A stretch of 64,000 bases of DNA from assembly GCA_963989385.1 (NCBI GenBank), contig OZ022508.1:27426166-27490165 (forward strand). Direction: 5' to 3'. Of the stretch, positions 48,317-60,529 are shown piece after piece (within the stretch, counting starts at the first letter, position 1; each line of letters begins with the position of its first letter). Source of the stretch: Ctena decussata (lineage: Eukaryota; Mollusca; Bivalvia; Lucinida; Lucinidae). A model generated the notes under the pieces. The model saw nothing but the letters and a program-made list of their open reading frames with translations, made no database searches and was not told the DNA's origin. The translations under genes were made by a program, and so were the position numbers.

Positions 48317-50122
48317 TAGGGCTTTTTGATTGCTTGTTTTATGTAAGTATGATCTTTTGAAACTGATTTCTTCAGCAGATTTTTCATTTTGATCTGATTG
48401 ATGATGTAAGAGTGGTCTTTCTTGATTCTTGCGTTTAATTGTCGTGTATGAGAGCTTCTTTCAAGCAGCTGAGCTTTTCGATAAGCGATTTCCTCTTGAT
48501 GTTTTTCATACAGTTTGAATAATCTTATTCTTCTCATTTTTCTTTTTAATTTTCGCCTGCTTGACCCTTTGCGTTCCTTCTCTTTTTCAGATGTACGTTG
48601 TTCATTTAGAAGTGCAGCCGATACCCTACTGTTTGGAGGAACGGAACAGCCTGTTGCATTACAGAGTCGTGCGATTGATTCCCCTGGACCATTATTAGAT
48701 GAAAAGATGGCACTGTGAGCTCGCCCGGAAAAGTTGCGGGGATATGTGACATTTTTAGGTAAGGATCGTCTGATTACATTGTTAACAGATTCCACTTTCT
48801 GTGTGTTTGAGTTGAATTTGGTTTTTTCAAGCATGGTTGGTCCAAGTCGGAAGTTGATGCACTCTCGTAGAATCTTCTCTGTTTCAGTATTGAGGCTTAT
48901 TTTAAAAGAATTTGGTAGAAATTCATTCTTCAGTATCCAGTTGTTGTCATTTTCTCCTGCACATACACTTGAATGGGCCCCGCAGAGCTTATGGTCACCT
49001 GCATAACACCTGAGAATGGCCTCAGTACTTTCAGTGATGCTAATTTTCAGATTTTCAAGGTCTCCTCTGGCTCTCTGATGGCAATTTTCAAATTCCGCCT
49101 GACAGCGCAGGCTTAAATCTGTAGAAAACCTGTTTTGCATCTTCTGTTTGAATGATTTTGTTAATCCGGGCATCATATTTAATACTGCACATTTATTCTT
49201 TATAAATTTCCTGTGGTTTTCTGCCAGGTGCCGTGTATCGATTTGGTGTTCTGGGGTTAATTTGGTGATTTTGGCCATATTTAATTCTTCGGCTGCCTTA
49301 TATGCACTGGTATCTGGATCTGTGATTATGTTTTTTACTTCCAGGTTGTCCTCTTTGAGGTCCAGCAAACAGGCTTTAGCCCATTCTTTTTCATCACCAA
49401 TAGACTGCTCCATTGGAATTTGGGACGAGCACTTCTCAGACATAATGTCACATCCATTTTCATCCTCAACAGAATGAAATCCATGTTTAGAGCACAGTTT
49501 GTTAATATTTTCTATAGCTATAACCTGCTTTTTAGGTGTAATATTTTCTACCATTGTGTAGCAGCACTGTGTTGCAGGCTGAAAGGGAGTTCTCCCTATT
49601 CCAGAATATAAGGCGTTATTGAAAACACCATCAGACTGCACAGAAATTTCACCGGCCGGCTGGCCTCTGAGCAAATTTATGGTCTTCAGACCCTGTCTTC
49701 TTGCTTTCATATCTCTTTTGTTAACTTCTTCTATTACTTTAGACACTTTATTAGCAGCTTTTTGTAATCCACGCCTGGAAGGTGCAGGAATACTTGTACT
49801 GAGGCATAGTTTCCTGATACTGCTTGGCCCAATAGGTGTTTGGCTTAAAGCGATATTAAGGCCAACATTGGCTGTGGCAGTTTTTCTCCCTACTTTTCCA
49901 GTTTCTATTTCATCATAAAGATTATACTTCTTAGACGTATATGAGCAGCGATCACAAATGACCCGCTCTCGCCAGCAGAACATCCTCTGCTCCTCGGTGG
50001 AGTAATCAAAATTAAGGCGCCCTTGGCAGTGGTGACTTGTTTTTTGATGTTCATGGAAAACCTCGTTGAACATATCCCATAGCTTTCCAGTATGAAAAAT
50101 ACGGTAGCAGTTTGAGTTGTTT
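48271..50122 (-). CDS. DDE-type 'Mutator-like' transposase, main exon, unit 2
   Basis: Same protein as unit 1 except Ala for Thr at residue 172 of the long open frame (QKAANKV against QKTANKV), plus a silent change in the LLRGQP codons. All candidate catalytic and zinc-binding residues are kept. The near-identity means either a very recent duplication, continuing homogenisation, or an assembly duplication of one locus. Confidence 0.8.
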
Positions 50123-50284
50123 CTGAAATTAAAATAAAGAAAATGGCAAGTGAGCCCCCCTTTTTCTTTATAATTAGCTCTAGTGGAGTACACTTTGGGA
50201 GAGCTGACCTTGTGCCGTCCACCTGTCTGACCATCTGTCACCTGTCCGTCGTCTGTCTGTCGTCTGTCCATCTGTCCGTGTTTT

Positions 50285-50315
<31 letters not shown>

Positions 50316-50978
50316 GTTATCACATCTCTGACACAGCCACTGGAGACAGATTTCTGGAAACTTGTCGGGTAATAATTCTATTTCTGTTGACTTCTTCTCT
50401 ATTTATCACAAAAAAAAGCACCAAAACTGATGTGGCAGGTGCTCATTGAACACTTTAGAAATCTGGAGCTCTAGCATAGTCTTTGATAGATCTAGATACA
50501 TTGTAGTTGGTTAATCAAAGTGTTTCATTGCATGATATGCCTTTAAACAGAGCTTAAAATGAGATATTTATTGTAGAAGACATAGATATGCTCTTAGCAT
50601 GTGATACATGCTTGATATTTCTATATTAGCTATGCAAGCAAGATTATTGGAGTTATTTCCCTTGCACTACTGGGATTTTGTCCAAGTCAATTCTGTGACT
50701 TCTATCTAGCAATTTGTACAATTGTGTGATAGATTTATTGAATCTTTTATGTTTTTGATACAAAATATATTACATTTTTGTGAATTGGAGCCACAGTTTT
50801 CTTTCCTGTATTACTTTTTCATGTGCTATCTGAGAAAAACTTGTGAAAATCTGCCAAAATACGTCAATTTATGTCATATTTTCTGTTGTTATCTATTGAT
50901 AATTGCAGTTCAGAGACTAAATATGCTGTTGTTCACTTACAAACTAACAAGCTAAGGTATAAAATGAAATACACCCAC
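50123..50978 (-). other. Phase-2 intron of the transposase gene, unit 2 (856 bp)
   Basis: Same donor and acceptor as unit 1. It is three bases shorter because of the T-rich run at about 50280-50311. Confidence 0.75.
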
Positions 50979-51271
50979 CTCTCATTAAAATCTGAATTCA
51001 TCTGTTCAACTTCTAATGGCATGTCTGCCTTTGGCCGCAGTACCATTGTTGACGTGACCCCACCGTTGGATTCTCTCTCAGTGGACTTCCCATATGGTGC
51101 GAGTGGGTCCTGACTTGCCATGGAAACTTCAGAATGTGATGGCCTGATGTAATGAAATTGTGTAATGTCACCCTGTTCCTTCTCCTCCTGCTTTATACCC
51201 TTATTGTGGGGTGCCACACCTTTTCTGAACCAGGTTTTCCTCATTTTTCGTACTCCTTTTCTCGATTTCAT
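50979..51271 (-). CDS. Transposase 5' coding exon, unit 2
   Basis: Identical predicted residues to the unit 1 exon (MKSRKGVRKM... to ...NSDFNE). Joins to 48271-50122 in the same phase for a 714-residue product. Confidence 0.7.
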
Positions 51272-51355
51272 GATCCTATTTTCCACAATTGTATGTGTTG
51301 CTATTAAGAAAACTAGATAGCAAATGGTGAAGAGATGTTTCTGGAGCAGCATCAT

Positions 51356-51989
51356 ATTATATTTTTTATCTTTTGGTATGTCCAGTCTCCAGAAGGAACA
51401 GTTTTGTAAGGTCAGGGGTTAGCCAATTATATGCTATTCTGTGTTATTTCTACTAGCATTATCAGCCCTTTTTATCATACATAGATAATGTTACAAAATG
51501 AGAATGACATAACTTTTACTAAATGAAATTATGTCCAGAGCAGTTATCCAACAATTATACTAGATATTATTACTGCAGGCCAGCATTCCAGTGGGAAATA
51601 TGTGAATCTTTAACCAGGGGGTAGTAGCCTGTACAAAGGGGGGTGGGTGGGGTAAGAGCATAGTTATGTGGCCATTAAGATAAAGACAGTGGATTCTTTC
51701 TGCCCAGTTTCTACTTTAAGCTCAGCTTACTATGTTCTGCAAATTTCAGCTGACTCTGATGTTGGCTTAAGGAGAAACAGACATTTAACTTTTTTCCTCT
51801 CTGTTGGCAATCTTCAGTTTTCCTATGGAAATTTAAAGAAATATAGTAATGGGGGTAGGTGCCTAAACAATGTTCCTAGGCACAAATGAAAGTCAATAGC
51901 AAGGAAAGCTTGATGTGATTTTATTCGAAATAGCATGTATGTCAAAAACTTACCATAAAATACTACTTTGAAGAAATTTAGAGTTGTCC
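51356..51989. other. Upstream region of transposase gene, unit 2
   Basis: Near-identical to 46720-47353 (one G-to-T change is visible at about 51363). No coding signal. Confidence 0.5.
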
Positions 51990-52472
51990 TATAGGTCAGC
52001 GGGAACCAATTGTAGTCATTGAGACCAGAAATTCAAAAAGGTGCAGGGAAGCTCGGAGCTATTATACGTCACATGGTGCTGTTTGATTGGATAATAATGC
52101 TGATGAGGTTGAAAATAATGTTTTGATGAACTGTAGAAATCAATTTTGTTTAATTTTATGGATATTGTAAAGAAATAAGTATTTCTTATGTGGACTGTGG
52201 AGGCAATATTTTATGATTGGTGATTTTAGCAAATTCTGGCGCTTTTCTGCGGACTCATATGGGTTGCTGTATATCAACATCCTGAAACTGCCAGAAAGTG
52301 CTGGGTAAGGTGTTGTTTTTCCTATTTGCCTGCAGTGATCAACATTTTAGCTTGGAATTAAGGCAAATTTGGATGGTCTAGCAACATTGCATAAAGGGTG
52401 CCACACTGCCAAAGACAGTAGGGATCACTATAGAAGTCTATGGGAGAAACAATTAGTTCACGCTGCCCTATA
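51990..52472. repeat. Terminal direct repeat 3 (483 bp, right outer)
   Basis: Ends CGCTGCCCTATA and then leaves the element into unrelated sequence (ATAAAGATTCC). Its private base is A at 52424. Confidence 0.9.
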
Positions 52473-53087
52473 ATAAAGATTCCTCTATATCACTGAGAGA
52501 AATTACCCAGCATCCCAGGCAAGAGGAAGTATTCGATGATCAACCGAACAATTTGAATTACTATTTTTATTATTCTGGCTGAGACATAATAATTCCTGAG
52601 AATCTTTTCCAACTTTTGTATCTTTAGCCCGATGCATTCCATTCATTTTAAGTATATTAAGTTATTTCCTATATTTTTCACCTCTGACCAGCGGTCACCT
52701 CTCTTTTCCGGTCAGCGGTCGCAATTTATGACGAAAATGCTCATAATTACCTCTGTAACGGCCAGTTTTTATGGAGCACGTTTGTTTTTAATTACCAAGC
52801 GATATTTTACGGTTTGTTACTTATCAGCTAATAGCAATAATGTATATTCATGGTAAATGTGAAGATGGCACAAAATGTTTACATTTGCAGACATATACAT
52901 CAATAAAAATGTTGCTTTACAGGTACTCAGTGGTCAAATACCAACTGAAAGCCCGTGAGTCAATACCTCCGTACAACAGCCACCTCTCTACAACAGCCAG
53001 TTTTGGCTGTTTCGGATGTTTGCCGTCGTAGAGAGGTTGCACTGTACTTACATGTATATCTGGCTTTCTATTATACAATAGGTAATT
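52473..53087. other. Unannotated right flank of the tandem element
   Basis: No gene. It contains a short repeated phrase (CAGCGGTCACC / CAGCGGTCGC near 52690-52720) and a CACCTCTCTACAACAGCCAG segment typical of dispersed repeats. Confidence 0.4.
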
Positions 53088-54412
53088 CCTTCATTAGAAA
53101 TAACACGCCTACCAATCGCTCTCATGCGAAACCACGGTTCAGAACGCCAATCCATGAGAGGAGTTTCCGGTTTTGCAGGAGGGGAGCCGAAATCGTAAAC
53201 AAATTTGACATCGGCACAAGGTTTGAGGTGTTTCTTTTCTCTGAAAACTATTTATGCAAAAAACAAGAATGCTATTTTGTCACATATAGATTGTTTCTTC
53301 GGCACATGAAAGGATTAAGCACATGGTCTTGCATTTTTGCAGATATGCATTTAGTACGGCGGAGCATGTGTTCAAGGGCAATCTCGGCGATATATACATG
53401 TAGGGAAAAGTCGCATTCTCTTGCTTCATTTTGAGTCTTTGACCTTGTCAGTCGCCAAGAAGTGATCAGAACTACTCTATGAGTGAATCAAAACGTTGGA
53501 AGAAAGCTGTCCGTGATGGACAGTTTAGAATTTAGAAAATATACGCAAAAATTGGCATCGTCAGCCCGGTTCCGCATGAGATAATAGAAAATAGAAGGAA
53601 TTTTTATCAGACACAAAATCAGCTTCTGAACAATAACTGGATCAAAACTAACATGAACTCTGTGATAAATCATTATTTTATACATTGCAGATGACTTTCA
53701 AGCTGTTTTTATTCCCCGTTTGTCTTTTAAGGCGTTTTGCATACCCTCTTTCAAATCCTCTTGCATGCCTCAAAAACAGACAAACGGGGATTAAAACAGC
53801 CAGAAAGTCATGTGCAATGTATGAAATAATGATATATCACAGAGTTCATGTTAGTTTTGATCCAATTATTGTTCAGAACCCATTTGTTTTGTTTGATAAA
53901 AACTTCTTCTATTTTCTATTATCTCATGCGAAACCGGGCTGACGATGCTAAGTTTTTGCGTATATTTTCTAAATTCTAAACTGTCCATCACGGTAAGCTT
54001 ACTTCCAACGTTTGGATTCACGCATACAGTAGTTCTGTTCACTTCTTTGCGACTGACAAGGTCAAAGACTCAAAATGAAGCAAGAGAATGCGGCTTTTCC
54101 CTACATGTACATATCGCCGAGATTGGCCTTGAACACATGCTCCGCCGTACTGAATGCATATCTGCAAAAATTCAAGACGATGTGCCTAATCCTTTCATGT
54201 GCCGAAGAAACAATCTATATGTGACAAACTAGCATTCTTATATTTTGCATAAATAGTTTTCAGAGAAAATAAACACCTCAAATCTTGTGCCGATGTCAAA
54301 TTTGTTTACGATTTCGGCTCCCCTCCTGCAAAACCGGAAACTCCTCTCATGGACTGGCGTTCTGAACCGTGGTTTCGCATGAGAGCGATTTGTAGGCGTG
54401 AATAAAGTGAAT
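53088..54412. mobile_element. 1.3-kb inverted repeat (long-arm foldback)
   Basis: The left arm (about 53100-53735) is matched by the complement of the right arm (about 53770-54401). Outer ends are CACGCCTAC / GTAGGCGTG, followed by CGCTCTCATGCGAAACCACG with its complement, and the match continues through the GTGCCGATGTCAAATTTG, CATGTGCCGAAGAAACAATC and CCGTTTGTC segments. The centre (about 53735-53770) is GCATACCC...CTTGCATGCC. The arms differ at several percent plus small indels. Frames on either strand have no recognised domain. It is probably a foldback-type transposon, or the product of an inverted duplication. Confidence 0.85.
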
Positions 54413-54479
54413 AGACATGAAAATGAGAAACTGAAATTTGATATTGTTGTCTGATAGTTTTTTTCATTCTTCCATATAT

Positions 54480-54718
54480 GAGACGCGACACGACAAAACC
54501 AAACTAAGTGGCATGTGCGCCCAGCGAAGACTCAAATCAGCCTGGGCATCCGCCCAGTCTGATCAGAGTCTTAGCTCTGCGCTTAAAGGATAGCTCAGGG
54601 ACTAAGCTGGCTCCTTGCAGACAGCGAAGAACCTGATCAGACTGGGCGAATGCCCAGGCTGATCTGAGTCTTCGCTGGGCGCTTACGCCACTTTGTTGGT
54701 TTTGTCGTGTTGCAACTC
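54480..54718. repeat. Foldback family F235, copy 8 (CATGTGC subtype)
   Basis: Starts GAGACGCGACACGACAAAAC and ends GTCGTGTTGCAACTC, just outside the 1.3-kb inverted repeat. The inner CCCAGCGAAGACTCAAATC and CTGAGTCTTCGCTGGGCGC are well preserved. Confidence 0.85.
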
Positions 54719-55449
54719 AAATGGTCTCGCTGTCTGTATCAGTCAGATAGATACTCATAGGTGACGGCTTATTTATTTTCTAATTTCCCCGGATAGCGTA
54801 TAGTTCGCGGTTTGTTTGTATTTTATGTCTAGAGTTAATACAGCATTTGAATGAATAAGTCTGTTTCTTTTCCCTTGTGGTGCTAACATCTTGAAGAATA
54901 TCATATATACATGTACATAGGATCTTATTAGACGTGCGTTTCAGTGCAGCTCGCTTGCGCTTATGTAATGCGTGTTCTGCCTGGGGACACTGGCTTCATT
55001 TTGAGTCATACTGAAGATGCACTCAGTAAAACAATTGAAGGATATCAAATTCTATGATTATCATTATTATTATTGTTTTTATTATTATTATCATTATTAT
55101 TATTATTATCATATAAGTTTTTACTTAAGACAAGATATGATTACCAAATTTAACTTTTATGCATTTAATAGTACTGGGCATTTACAAATGTGGAGCATGT
55201 CTAACTAAAGTCACGCAAAAGTGGTAACAAGACTTTATCGTTCCAAACGTCATAAACTCAAGGTGTATATTTACAAGCATGCATAGTTATTCCTACTCGT
55301 TTAAGGAGAAGAACTAAATAAGCTTGTTGCTTCCTTTCTTATCCTTTTAAATATTGTATTCTGTAAAATATTGTATGTCTATATTTTGTTGAAATAAATA
55401 TGCTAAGCTAATGAAGATGAACGGTGTTCGATAAGAATTAAAATCTATA
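54719..55449. other. Unannotated, with (TTA)n tract
   Basis: A TAT/TTA microsatellite at about 55055-55111 is the only feature. Confidence 0.5.
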
Positions 55450-55573
55450 ATAGTTCCTTCAAGAGCAGAGCACACATTCGAAACCAGAAACATGGGCCAT
55501 ACTTCGAAGTTTCGGCTATTCAAGCCTCACCAGTGACCCTGACATGACCCGGTATCGAAATCCAGAGAAAACG
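55450..55573. repeat. Dispersed repeat also at 16607-16722
   Basis: Same ordered phrases (CCTTCAAGAGCAGAG, CATGGGCCATAC, GTTTCGGCTA, CAGTGACCCTGACA) as in block B. Confidence 0.6.
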
Positions 55574-56865
55574 TACTTAAATTTCTCAATTTTAATCAGG
55601 CAGTCGGTTCAGAAACTGGCTAGTATCAAAAAGGGTCCAAAATGAATATAAACCGCCATACCCTTAAAGCGTTAGTAACACAATAAAGGCACTAGATAAA
55701 TTTGCAAGGGTGTGCAATCAAGACTACCCCTGTTCACTGCCCTTCATGTAATAGTTTGCATCAGAGTATTGTACGAGGTATTAAAATGATCAGGCAAATT
55801 ACTTTTAGGGATTACGTGTAAAAATAAGTTTTAAACTCAGTTTAAATTGTCTGTGAAATGTTGCAGTAGGGGATAGTACATTTGGATTGTACTGTACTGT
55901 AACCACTGTAGTGCGAATAAATATTTTGTTGGGCGTTATATCTAGGAGGGACTTTATGATATCCTTCCTTTGTTTCACACTCAAAGAGAACCATTTCGTG
56001 GTTTAGAACATGCTGAATTTCTTAATCATTATTCTTTTTACATGAAAACTGAAAAGTTTGGTTTTGACCTATTCCATCTTTACCCAGGCTTTTGTGACGT
56101 CAACGGAAGAAATGTGCAGTGCTAAAGAATATATTACGCGTGGATTGATAAACGACCACAGTGCAAACGTATTCCTACGCATACACCGAACTTTTCGAGA
56201 TGTTAAACCTCTTTTTCTAGGAATCAAAACTAAAGGCAAATGTATGCTCTTTAAGGTTTCATTTAATGATCTCTGGCAAATAAAATATGACAAATCGCAC
56301 TTTCCCATTTAAGATTTATATTTCAGAAGCGACAAAAAAAATCGAAGTATGATATGTCACAAACTATTTCAATGTCGTATTTTATACCATTGCTGTCTCA
56401 ATAATCGAGCCTACGCTGTTCCAACTAGATTTTGGAATCAATAGCACAAATCACAAATAAAAGAAGTAAAGGCGCTTGAATTTCAGAAGAGAAGACTCTA
56501 GCATAAAAACTGCAGGCACATGACGTTGTCATGACGTCAAACGGACATCGATGCATCAATGTCATTAGGATGTCCATACCACGTCATGTACTCACTGAGT
56601 AAGCGAAGACATACGCGATGAGAATATACAATGTATCCATGGTATATTTGCCAGACGTAAAACGATACGGTATTATTTCGTTGTAGAGTTGTGTTGCTTT
56701 TATCTGACTTTGATGTACTAGGATTTTACTGCACAATAAAAAATAAAGGAGCTAATTAAAACTATGAAATATATACTCAGAGACAATAAAAAGTATACAG
56801 TGTTTTATTTCAAATACTGGGCCTCGTGTAAATGGCTGCGTGGATATTTTAGCACTTGCCATTCT
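55574..56865. other. Unannotated stretch
   Basis: Frames on both strands near 56058-56312 overlap and show no domain; nothing can be supported. Confidence 0.4.
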
Positions 56866-57147
56866 GCAAGGCGCGGTAGTCGAGTTGTTAGAGTGGCTCG
56901 GCTATTGTGCAGAAAGTCACTGTAAGGTCGTGAGTTCGCGGCTCACTATCGCCATACGATGACTGGAAAACTCTCTCTGTCAACCCAGCAGTAAATGGGT
57001 ACCTTTTTCGAATCAGGGAAGGAAGGGAAGGAGAAAGGAGAGGGATGGGCTCCGCCTTTCATCAGCTGTGCCCAAGATACAGTGGGTCTCTAACCCCCAC
57101 TGCCCCTACGGCTATTAGGCTATGGGAAACCTTTACCTTTACCTTTT
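56866..57147 (+). repeat. tRNA-derived SINE, second copy
   Basis: Head GGTAGTCGAGTTGTTAGAGT, damaged B box (GTCGTGAGTTCGCGGCTC), body CCCAAGATACAGTGGGTC and CTGCCCCTACGGC, ending in (CTTTAC)n CTTTT. Matches 27533-27791 on the opposite strand. Confidence 0.8.
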
Positions 57148-59846
57148 ATTCTGCAATGTATTAGAGACTTAAAGTGATTCAAACTTTAAACTGTTCATGG
57201 TCAAGTAAAAGGGCTACTTAACTGTTTTCCTCACTTTCTCCAGAAATATTTCTTAATTAACAGGTATTTGTAAGAGAAACGTAGTGCTAAAATCTCTGTC
57301 AAAACATTCTGACCCAAAATGTGATAACTGACAATCAAAGTTCATGCAAGTTAGATGCTAAGCTCCGCCATTTTTTCTTTTCTGAAGCTTTACTAGCCTA
57401 ATGTTAATTTGAATCCACTAATAATCACCATCGTCTAATGAGTTTTTGTAAATTTCTTCATGAGATGATGTAACTTGTTAAACTAAAACCATTTTCCGGA
57501 GAAAATGTAGAAGTGAAATTAAGTACTCAACTGACGTCATAAAATTCTACGCGTATTTTTAGCTAATAGAATTTTAATTTCCATGTACCTTTTTTAAACT
57601 ATTAGATCTTTTTCTTGCAATTTTTGACATTCTTTTAGATAGAACGCCACCATTTATTTTATGTGACCCCAATGCTTGTTGTAAAACAGTTCAGCAACTC
57701 TTTAATGTTCAAGCGAGTTGCATCTATTTGCTGTAAGTGTTTTACGACACTGTTTATTTATTGTCAAATTTCGTCATAAACATCGCAGAAGATTGTGTCT
57801 GAAAGTATTAAATCATATCAATATATTAGTCTTTTAACAAAGTTATTAGTTTATTATACATTGTCCTTTGGGTCGTTCACGTACGCTTTTATCAGACATA
57901 GATACAGCCTACAGAATTCTACAGGGACGTGAGCTTAATATTTTTTTCTGTTATGAATAAGCCGTGGCAAGAAAATGTCAAAACAACATCAGCAGATTGG
58001 CTCCAGACGAATCTATATATTTTTCTGAATAACAATGTTTTATCAAAGTTGTCATGTTTGCTGAAAACTCCCAAGAGTCTTTACAGTATGATCATAATTA
58101 TGGTGAAATAAGGTGACATAGTACAATAAATATATTCGTGTAAAAGGATCTATAATCTAGATATTCAGCCTTAATGCTTTCATTTTGGATGTCAAGTATT
58201 TTTTTATGCAAGCATTTATGCAAGTTAAATAGAGCTCGAATCTGCTTTTTCTTTTGCTCTCCGTTCAGGTATTTAAATAAATTTTATAAAAAGGTGCAAA
58301 AAAATTATAAAAAAAGGAGCGTGTCGTCAGGAGGTCTATAAAGAAACGACAAACTTCACATAAGACCAATTAATCTGAAAACTAGCCTCTTGGTCTCAAC
58401 CCATTGGCGTACGCTCAAAAGAAAGTCATTCATTGATTCAAAACAGATAGAGTTTTTTGATGATATTATATTTGATTTTTGTTTTGTCCTATTCTCCCTA
58501 CATGTAACAAGGGGGAACATTTTTGTGACTTCCTGTCTGCCTCCTTCAAAAAATGGCGTCTACACCTAAAGGAAAACATCTGCTCATTAGGGAGCAAATT
58601 CCTATTGCTCCTAAGAGAGAAAATTCTTTAAGAGTTGACTTCATCAAAAAGGAAGGTGAAAATAAGATGACATTGCAGCGACATTAAAAATAGGTCGTAT
58701 TCACGTCGGCTAAGTATAACCAATAAATTAGGACATTTCATAACGCCAAATGATACCAAGGCATCAAACTATCACACTCTCATAACATTTATGGCTGAAA
58801 GACTTAAATTGGACGAGTACATTTGTCTAGTAAGGCTGCCTGCTTAAGTTGATATTGTTTGTGTTTTTGTTCCTTTAAAGAAAAATGCCCAATACCTAAT
58901 GCAAACAGCGTTGACCCCTAGCCAACGGCGCGCTTTACGGCTTTTGAGCTGAGTATGCACTGTTTATTCGACACTGCTACAATGTAATTTACATGTACTG
59001 AGAGTATCCAATAAACTTGTAATGGTAAACTTAATGTTTTGTTTCTGTATTCTTGATTTATTACATTTTATTTTTTATTATTATTTCTTACTTCATTTTA
59101 TTTTTCACATCTTGTTAATTCGGTTCACTTACTTATGCCTTTTTCGTTTGTTTTGTATATGCTTTCCAAGTGATGTTAGCGCACCACTATCATGTTCATT
59201 GATGAGAGGTGGGTTGATATATGCATACATATGTGTCACATAACTGGCAAAAAGAAGGTGTACATAATATTTGGAAAATTGAATATTTTTCCACAGAATT
59301 CTATTTCATTTCCGGTTCCTCGTTGAGGAATTTAGGATGAAAATCGCGAGACAAGGAAAGGGATCTTTCATCCTATACATGTTGTTGTTGTTGTTGTTGT
59401 TGTTGTTTTTGAAAGCAATTGCAATCTTAAGTACAACAAATAGTTTAAACGTTTTTCCTTCTATTTATGTTACCTTTTCTCTGGGTACTTTAGCTTTCAA
59501 ACATGACAAACACTGGCTTTCAGAAGCAAACGTTATGATATCAGGCTAAACTTTTGTACGTGTGTTTTTCTTGTATAATAGATACACGATTACTTAGCTT
59601 CGTTGTTTCAAAATTACGACATACATTCTAGTCTTAATAGGTTACTTGTCTAGAGTACGACATAAATATTGGTCTAAATGGGTTACTTGTCTAGTAAAAA
59701 CCCAGTTTCATAAGCATTTGCAAAATGAATCATCGGATTTGCACATGTCATCTGAAGTTGAATCAAGCCTTGATTCGCTCTAATTGCTAAGTAGACAAGA
59801 CTTTGTCTCTATAGAGCGATAGATTGTCTACATCTGCCAAGCCATT
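57148..59846. other. Unannotated, AT-rich
   Basis: No gene supported. 58320-58420 (AAACGACAAACTTCACATAA..., CTGAAAACTAGCCTCTTGG) is a faint relative of the right arm of hairpin 3. 59380-59408 is a (GTT)n microsatellite inside a small frame that would encode a Leu run. Confidence 0.4.
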
Positions 59847-60083
59847 TAGCCATGACACGACACAATCAACAAAGTGACATCTGCGCCAAGCAAAGGTTAA
59901 GATCAGTCTGGGCATCCGCCCAGTCTGACTAGAATCTTCGCTGCCGGCATGGAGGTAACATAGACCCTTAGCTACTTTACAAGCACACAGCAAAGATTCT
60001 GATCAGATTGGGCTGATATCATGCTGATCTAAGTCCTCGCTGGGCGCACATGCCACTTTGTTGGTTATTTCGTGTCGTAGCTC
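59847..60083. repeat. Foldback family F235, copy 9 (degraded, CATGTGC subtype)
   Basis: Left AGCCATGACACGACACAATC, right GTTATTTCGTGTCGTAGCTC. The inner GGGCATCCGCCCAGTCTGAC is intact but the outer arms have several mismatches, so it is one of the older copies. Confidence 0.8.
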
Positions 60084-60529
60084 AGTTAAAGAGTGTTTAA
60101 GAACATGTAAACAGCCAAGATACAGCTCAGCCTGCCCTTGTTGCGCAACCTAAGACTCTGATTAGAGTCATTTAATGTGTATGAATACATCATCCATGTT
60201 TGTCCGTTATTTGTTTTACAAAATGGAACATTTGCGTGACCTCTTGTTAGCTTCCCTGGCTAACACAACATTTCCAAAACTGAATTTGCTCTCCATAATT
60301 GCTACTCGGGGAGCGAATTATTTGTTTTAAGAGCTGACCCCTCTTGAAAAGGGAGTCAAAACTGAAATAGTGAAGTTGCTTCCTTTAAACGTATACCCAA
60401 TCACCTGAATGAGCGGCATGCTCTTAGTCTGAGACATGCTAAATGACTCTCATCTTTGCTGAAAAATTTATATTGTAATGACCCATTTCTACCTTACAGT
60501 TCGTTAGCTCATTTCCAGTAACAAGGGAA

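Larger units (their letters stand above)
42716..52472. mobile_element. Tandem dimer of a transposase/endonuclease element: TDR-X-TDR-X-TDR
   Basis: Three 483/484/483-bp direct repeats flank two nearly identical internal segments (43199-47353 and 47838-51989). The repeat periods are 4638 and 4636 bp. Each terminal direct repeat starts TATAGGTCAGCG and ends CGCTGCCCTATA, whose complement is TATAGGGCAGCG, so the ends are 11/12 matching inverted termini. Each internal segment encodes a minus-strand transposase-like gene and a convergent plus-strand His-Me finger endonuclease. Internal copies differ by only a handful of bases, plus a T-run length change. No clear target duplication is visible outside the outer ends (left AAAGACAC, right ATAAAGAT). 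LTR-like direct repeats with a DDE-type transposase are unusual, and the unit matches no class I can name confidently. Confidence 0.85.

Noticed and set aside
42716..52472. LTR retrotransposon
   Set aside because: Despite LTR-like direct repeats there is no reverse transcriptase, integrase or protease frame, no primer-binding site next to the repeat, and the encoded enzyme is transposase-like.
52955..53434. 159-codon frame in the left arm of the 1.3-kb inverted repeat
   Set aside because: No recognised domain; the opposite arm does not preserve the frame.
59337..59549. Small frame with a Leu-rich signal-like segment
   Set aside because: The Leu run comes from a (GTT)n microsatellite; nothing else supports a gene.
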